A DNA stretch of 36,108 bases from Rhizopus sp. PT2906 (lineage: Eukaryota > Mucoromycota > Mucoromycetes > Mucorales > Rhizopodaceae), in contig JAMYHX010000446.1 in assembly GCA_025529335.1 (NCBI GenBank), positions 1 to 36,108 of the forward strand, in the 5' to 3' direction. The position numbers and the translations under genes were made by a program. The notes under the pieces are model-generated. The model saw only the letters and a program-made list of their open reading frames with translations. It made no database searches and was not told the origin of the DNA. This document shows, one piece after another, positions 31,449 to 36,108 of the stretch. Within the stretch, counting starts at the first letter, position 1; every line of letters starts with the position of its first letter.

Positions 31449-32558
31449 TTATCTTCTATCGCCTACAACAGAAGTCGAAGTAAAGGTAGTTTCTAAAGGA
31501 GCGAGATGGCACACAGGTGTTGCTGCTTTATCTTCAAGATCATTGGCAGTAGTTAAACCAATCATAAAGCCTAGTTGCTTAGTAAATTCATGCACAGATT
31601 CTGTAAAATAAAATCCACCTGTGAAGCTATCATGTTGAGCCAGGCTATAAAAAAAAAAGTCAATATAATATGCATATTATAAAAAAAAAAAGTCTTGCCT
31701 CTTTGCCCATTCGCTAACTGATTCGGGACTATAAATTTCACCTTCACGCAATTTGGATGCAGTAGACTGAATAGCCGTTTTCCAAAACTCATTTAATTGT
31801 TGGTACAAGTTTTGTTTCAGTCTATTATGATCTATTTAAACAAAGAGAGATTAGCAATCAATCTAAAATACTCTATTATCAAACTTACTCTCATTATCCC
31901 AAACAGGTAATCGATGAGCGATATGTGCTGCGTAATCAAGGAAGGTGAATGTGGTGGTAGGGAATACTCGAGGTGATATAAAATGATTTGCATATCGAAC
32001 AAGTGTATCCTGTGATTAAAAATAAGTAAAAATATCATTAAAATATCAAACTTACAATCAAGTCTGCCAAGGGTTCTCTCACTCTTGAAAATGTATAATC
32101 ATCTCTGCCTGGACCATGCTTATTAAATGGGAAGCTATTAATAAATTTCTTTTCCATGTCCAATAATACATTCATGGCTGAAGCAATCGTAGGTTCTGGA
32201 ATATAAGTCATGACGTCTCGTATCAGTTCAGGTTGCTTATGCAAAAAGTTTTGAATAATATGAATTAGAGCCTCCTTCTCCATTGTTTCTATACATTCAT
32301 ATTAGCTGATATTGTCTCTTTCTTTATTGTACTATTTTACCTAGAATGGCTATTCTCGCTGTTCGTTTTTGAATTGATTTATGTTTCTTTAATTCTTTCC
32401 TAGCTGCTAATAATGATCGATGTGAAATGTCGTCCATTTCTTCATCTTCTGAATTTCTTCTTTTACGACCTATTTTATATATATTTATCAGACTTGTTTT
32501 TCTTTATCTCTTTTTTAAGGCTACCTCGAGAGTATTCACTTGTGTTTAAGTTGTGCAT
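31449..32558 (-). CDS. Cut8/Sts1 nuclear proteasome-tethering protein
   Basis: Tethers proteasomes to the nucleus. Exons 32558..32525, 32469..32341, 32288..32056, 32009..31889, 31831..31699 and 31644..31449 join in phase to 281 aa. Seen: an N-terminal basic patch (RGRKRRNSEDEE), likely a nuclear localisation signal; then the Cut8 core HIIQNFLHKQPELIRDVMTY, IPEPTIASAMNVLLDMEKKF, SFPFNKHGPGRDDYTFSRV, DTLVRYANHFISP, TTFTFLDYAAHIAHRLPVW, and NRLKQNLYQQLNEFWKTAI. The last intron (31645-31698) has a GC donor, AG|GCAAGA; no GT donor nearby keeps the frame. The Cys-rich ubiquitinated N-terminus of S. pombe Cut8 is not evident. The plus-strand ATTAATAAA-like context after the stop was not examined further. 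Confidence 0.88.
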
Positions 32559-33131
32559 ATGAATGTGTATTATTTTATGTAGAATGAAAATGTAATTATA
32601 AATGAGTGATTAAAAGGGAAAAAAAAGAGAGAGAGAGAAAGACAGAGACAGAGAGAAATTTAAATAACTCCGAAGCTGGACGTCACTGATGACCTGGCCT
32701 TCTACAACGGTCACAAAGTAAACATGGTGATACTAAATAGAATAAACAATAGAAACACTGTATGCTCCCTTTTCTCTTTTTTCAAATAGTAAATAGAGAC
32801 GCTTGTTAAAGCATGGAGATACACCAATTAATTTTCTTTTAGAGTAAAACTCTTATTAAACTCAGATTAAACAAAAAAGGGGTCTCACCAAACAGAGACA
32901 GTGGATTGGTGTGTCCCTAGTTAAAGATCTCAATAGGGAAAATGGTTTGTTGATAAACAGGGATCAGTTAGAAAACGTCATGATTATTCCATCCCCCCAT
33001 CAACTGTATACTTGACTAATTAGAGCACTATTGATATGTCTATAATCGCGGCCATTGCTAATCTCATTCATATACATACGCGCACTGGTACCTGGATTTT
33101 AGTTTCACAGTTTTTCATTATTGATAGCACA
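32559..33131. repeat. Spacer with a GA-rich low-complexity tract
   Basis: No gene is supported. A purine run of (GA)n/(GACA)n type lies at about 32623-32658, roughly 70-100 bp upstream of the Cut8-like start, so it may be part of that promoter. Confidence 0.5.
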
Positions 33132-33744
33132 TCAAACAAGACACAGATCACAAAGGACCAAGTTTTGAATTAAGCGTAATCTATCGATACCACTCTTGTA
33201 GAAATATATTGTATAATTCTCAAGAAAATTGCAAAAAGATGGGATGAAACACTTTCTAGTATTCGTGATGAACCGAAAAAAAACATACGAAACGATTTCA
33301 TGTCGACTGTATATTTCCATCTTGTGGATAATATCTACCATCACCTCGGAATCTTTCTTGTTAATTTTGGTGGAGCGTCGTAGATCTTTTACATTAGTGG
33401 AAAGACTAGCAAAATTTTCCATGATCAACCGCACTCTCTTGGCTGAATTGACTATTTTGTCAATCGTTGTCCCCGGTGACCGATTTACAGCCAAAGTGAC
33501 CAGATAGTCATACCTTTCATTTCATTTTTACACATGATAAGGTTGTAACAGGCGAAGAATACAAAAAAGAAGAAAATGGACTGGCATGGCTGCTGTTTTT
33601 TTTTTCCTTCAGAAATTAACACCATTTTCAAACGGTGAAAGCAAGCATCAATCTCATATTTTCTTTTTTTGTTACAAATGGATTGGCCAATAGTTTGTTG
33701 GTTGTAAGGATACAAGGAGAATCACTGTCGGTAGCTTCATCCAT
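33132..33744 (-). CDS. Unidentified, possibly spliced coding region
   Basis: Two coding-like blocks on minus. The first starts at ATG 33744: MDEATDSDSPCILTTNKLLA then NPFVTKKENMRLMLAFTV, stopping at 33628. The second is open to 33132: YDYLVTLAVNRSPGTTIDKI, VNSAKRVRLIMENFASLSTN, KDSEVMVDIIHKMEIYSRHE. Between them lies T-rich sequence that could be an intron, but I found no donor/acceptor pair that keeps phase. The second block is helical and charged, then becomes hydrophobic after about residue 80. Family unknown; may be a pseudogene. Confidence 0.25.
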
Positions 33745-33877
33745 TGATACCCATTAACTCGCCTACCAGTCATCCGATCAAATCTGTCTATGACTCATCA
33801 TATCCACAGAAAGAGTCATTCTTGAGCTATACTAAAAAAAAGCTGTTGATCAAGCTTATTTGGCTGAGATTTGTCAT

Positions 33878-34851
33878 CTAGTCAACACATTGCTCCATGC
33901 TGCGTACCGCCGCGTCCACCCATACTCTGTACATCATCACCTGGAAGACACCCCAGCTCTTTACATTTTTACAATGTAGATGATGCTCAGTGAAAATACT
34001 CAGGATAACGGCTGAAGATGCGACCATGACGATTCGTTTATGAAAGTAACTTTTCAAATAAGAAAAAGCTTAAACTGGCAATTTATTCAAAAAAAAAAGA
34101 TCAACAACTTTGAAAAGTCAAGCTTTTGGGCAGCATGAGTAAGTCTCACAGGATCCAAATTCTGCAGCAGGAACTTGAACTAACATTACGACATTAAAAG
34201 GATAATATAAATTTCAATCGACGCTTACCTGGTCTTCGGCAAGCCGGATTGAGGGAGGAGGCAAATGATGGTAGACACATGTCACCATCATTGCCGTCTC
34301 ATCGAATTGTTTTTTTTTTTGCATGCTGCTTCCATGATAGTTTTCTAAAACAACAGGTTATGATCCATATCTCTACTCTCTCATTGTGATCTCACCTGGT
34401 ATTGGTCCATGACTTAAAACGCACCAAGCATGATATCCAAATTGTTGTAGTCGCGAGGCAAGTAGAAGGTACCAATCTCAATCAGTCGGTACATGACATG
34501 GTACTTAAGATCAATGGCAAAGGCTTTATATTGACTATCTATAGTGAGCAAAACCGCATGAGAGTCTTGTGTTACTATTTCGTTGCCCCTTTTTTGGTAC
34601 CCACTTTCACAGAGAAGACCACACACCGTCAATACGGAATGGTCCACACCGTTCTTGATGGCTTTGTCGAGGCAATCCTTTGAGGCAGTTTGCCATTTTA
34701 ACAAAACCATCGCTGGGGCTTGCTCGAGGGGGCTTGTGTTCCATAAGGAATACTGACTGGCTAAGCTTGCTGTCGCATGTGTATATACTGAAGTACCCCT
34801 TGCGTCCTTGCGCGTCAGGATCCGTTTGATGCTTTTGTCTACTCGAGTCAC
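33878..34851 (-). pseudogene. Unidentified multi-exon gene, probably frameshifted
   Basis: Coding-like exons in order on minus. A frame open from 34851 reads LASQYSLWNTSPLEQAPAMV, KNGVDHSVLTVCGLLCESGY and DLKYHVMYRLIE. Near 34478 the likely continuation is in another frame: DWYLLLASRLQQFGYHAW, then VLSHGPIP ending at 34396 with donor GTGAGA. Exon 34344..34229 joins in phase (ENYHGSSMQKKKQFDETAMM, HHLPPPSIRLAEDQ) and ends CAG|GTAAGC. Exon from 34179 joins in phase (FKFLLQNLDPVRLTHAAQKL). A last exon, 34049..33878, may follow (YFHKRIVMVASSAVILSIF, VWVDAAVRSMEQCVD). Successive in-phase splice sites argue for a real gene; the shift near 34478 suggests it is broken or mis-sequenced. The C-terminal part faintly recalls a fungal transcription-factor domain, unproven. 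Confidence 0.4.
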
Positions 34852-34921
34852 TCACAGCTCTATTAGCTCTATAACTCACAAGATGAGATATTAATAATAA
34901 TAAAACGTGTTGATTATTGAG

Positions 34922-35137
34922 TTATTCTTCAGTGAAGATGTTCGAATCGTTCGGGAAATAGGCAGCCAGGAGTGGTAGCAAGGTGTTTTTAACAAAAGTA
35001 GCTTCATAGACACTACATGCATCGTAATAAGGACTGTATGTCTTCAGCCTATCATTGTAGAAATCAAGGATGTTCTTATTCTTTTTCTCCTTCTCTCTCT
35101 TTACATGAACATCACTCTTACTAGAAGTAATAGTACC
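34922..35137 (-). CDS. Orphan exon of unknown protein (no start codon in frame)
   Basis: An open minus-strand frame of 71 codons follows an acceptor-like ACATAG: GTITSSKSDVHVKREKEKKN, then NILDFYNDRLKTYSPYYDAC, SVYEATFVKNTLLPLLAAYF, and PNDSNIFTEE before TAA (34924-34922). Composition and aromatic/charged spacing are strongly protein-like. A possible upstream exon would end at a GTAAGC donor near 35228 (minus), after GAAGGCAGC. It may belong with the locus at 33878-34851 or be a separate relic of a lineage-expanded family. Confidence 0.35.
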   Translation of the reverse strand, partial: GTITSSKSDVHVKREKEKKNKNILDFYNDRLKTYSPYYDACSVYEATFVKNTLLPLLAAYFPNDSNIFTEE

Positions 35138-36108
35138 CTATGTTTTACGGCAATTGTATACATGCTATTTTATGAATACTAGCATTGGTTAAATACCCCA
35201 GTTAAATTGTAATTTAAACAATGCTTACGCTGCCTTCAAAAAAAAAAAAGAAAGCACACTTGTTTTTTTTTTGTCAATAAAGTGAATAATGCCAGCTGCG
35301 TCTTTTTGATTTGAAATAGTTCATATATTTCTTAATACGTTCACCTACTCTTTAACAATAAAAATCTGATAAGAATACATGGGGGGCATATATGATTTTT
35401 TTTTCTAAATACAAATCTCTTGGTATGATAAATTCCCCACCAAGCCAAGAAATTACAATAGGATCAATGACTACTATATAAAGCGAAGGTTTACATTAAA
35501 TTAGGCATTCGTAAGTTAAACTCAATTCGTTATATTATTCTTAAATTAAACTATTTTATAAAGGCATCATTATGTATTATTGCCTCTGAAACAGGAGGGG
35601 GGAGGACCCTCTTATAAATTCAGCATATATCAACATACTTCCGCAGCAAATAGAATAACCGATAATGCCTTCATTAGTAATAGAACATGGCTCTAAAAAA
35701 ATTGCTTAGATAACAACCAGGGACAATTAAAAAATAATAATTCAACGCTATCTTTTAAGATCTAAGACCGGCATGTGAATACAGCAGCCAATGTCCTATT
35801 ATACACCTCAAGTCTCTTCAAACGCACGTGCTACTTAAGGGGTCCACTCCTTTAGGATGAGTCATCCAGCTTAGCCTTTTTTTTTTTAATGACATTCTCT
35901 ATTTATAATATAACTTTAATAAATAAAAATACAATGCCCCTCCTCCCCCCTTGTCAACAACAATAAATAAAAAAACAACAGGCCATAATGTGTATCTGTA
36001 CTGTAAATATGACAACGGTCGGGTCCGATGGATAAAAAAGGTAATGAAATGAAACGGGGCAACTTCCGACTTTCCAATTTGAAATGCAACTATATTATAT
36101 CCGATTTA
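35138..36108. other. AT-rich terminal spacer
   Basis: Nearly 1 kb without coding potential on either strand. It contains homopolymer runs and two G/C-rich purine tracts in opposite orientation: GGGGGGAGGA at 35597-35606 and TCCTCCCCCC at 35941-35950. Confidence 0.5.

Noticed and set aside
1..36108. CRISPR array, tRNA or rRNA genes
   Set aside because: No regularly spaced direct repeats were seen and no tRNA B-box-like or rRNA core sequences were recognised on either strand.

Overview
The window looks like nuclear DNA of a mucoralean fungus (Mucoromycota, Mucorales). It is AT-rich. Genes carry many short GT-AG introns (about 50-65 nt), and joining exons through them restores full-length eukaryotic proteins in phase. 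The window also holds a CYP51 with the two residues that mark the Mucorales CYP51 F5 paralogue, a mitochondrial alternative oxidase, a GH28 pectinase, and worn Helitron and Fanzor pieces. I do not assign a genus.

Layout from the left: the 5' part of an RNase P/MRP Pop3-like gene runs off the window (1-370, minus). A Helitron fragment (482-960) and a broken Fanzor (eukaryotic TnpB-like) ORF (1272-2462) follow. Then three minus-strand genes lie head to tail: a Rho GTPase (2570-3409), symplekin/Pta1 (3628-6487) and alternative oxidase (6697-7672). After a spacer with coding debris comes an Ecm33-like GPI-anchored wall protein (9082-10475, minus). A long gene-poor stretch (10.5-14.5 kb) holds a one-finger C2H2 protein (12272-12856) and a 66 bp inverted-repeat element. 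DDB1 (14552-18439) and CYP51 (18628-20260) are in tandem on plus, and an Apq12-like membrane protein converges on CYP51 (20358-20795, minus). A secreted polygalacturonase (22741-23930, plus) has a clear TATA box. The region 24.1-26.2 kb has a coiled-coil ORF and a decayed element whose end matches the 66 bp repeat. CTNNBL1 (26665-28842, minus) and CWC21 (29019-29597, plus) diverge from one 176 bp promoter. A CaMKK-type kinase (29692-31212, minus) and a Cut8/Sts1 proteasome tether (31449-32558, minus) follow. The last 3.5 kb holds unidentified, partly broken coding pieces and AT-rich spacer.

There is no operon-like logic. Most genes are unrelated housekeeping genes: mRNA 3'-end formation, splicing, ubiquitin ligase, sterol synthesis, RNase P and proteasome localisation. 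The exception is the divergent CTNNBL1/CWC21 pair, both splicing factors. All exon joins were made by eye from reading frame, splice consensus and remembered family features; no alignment or transcript data were available.
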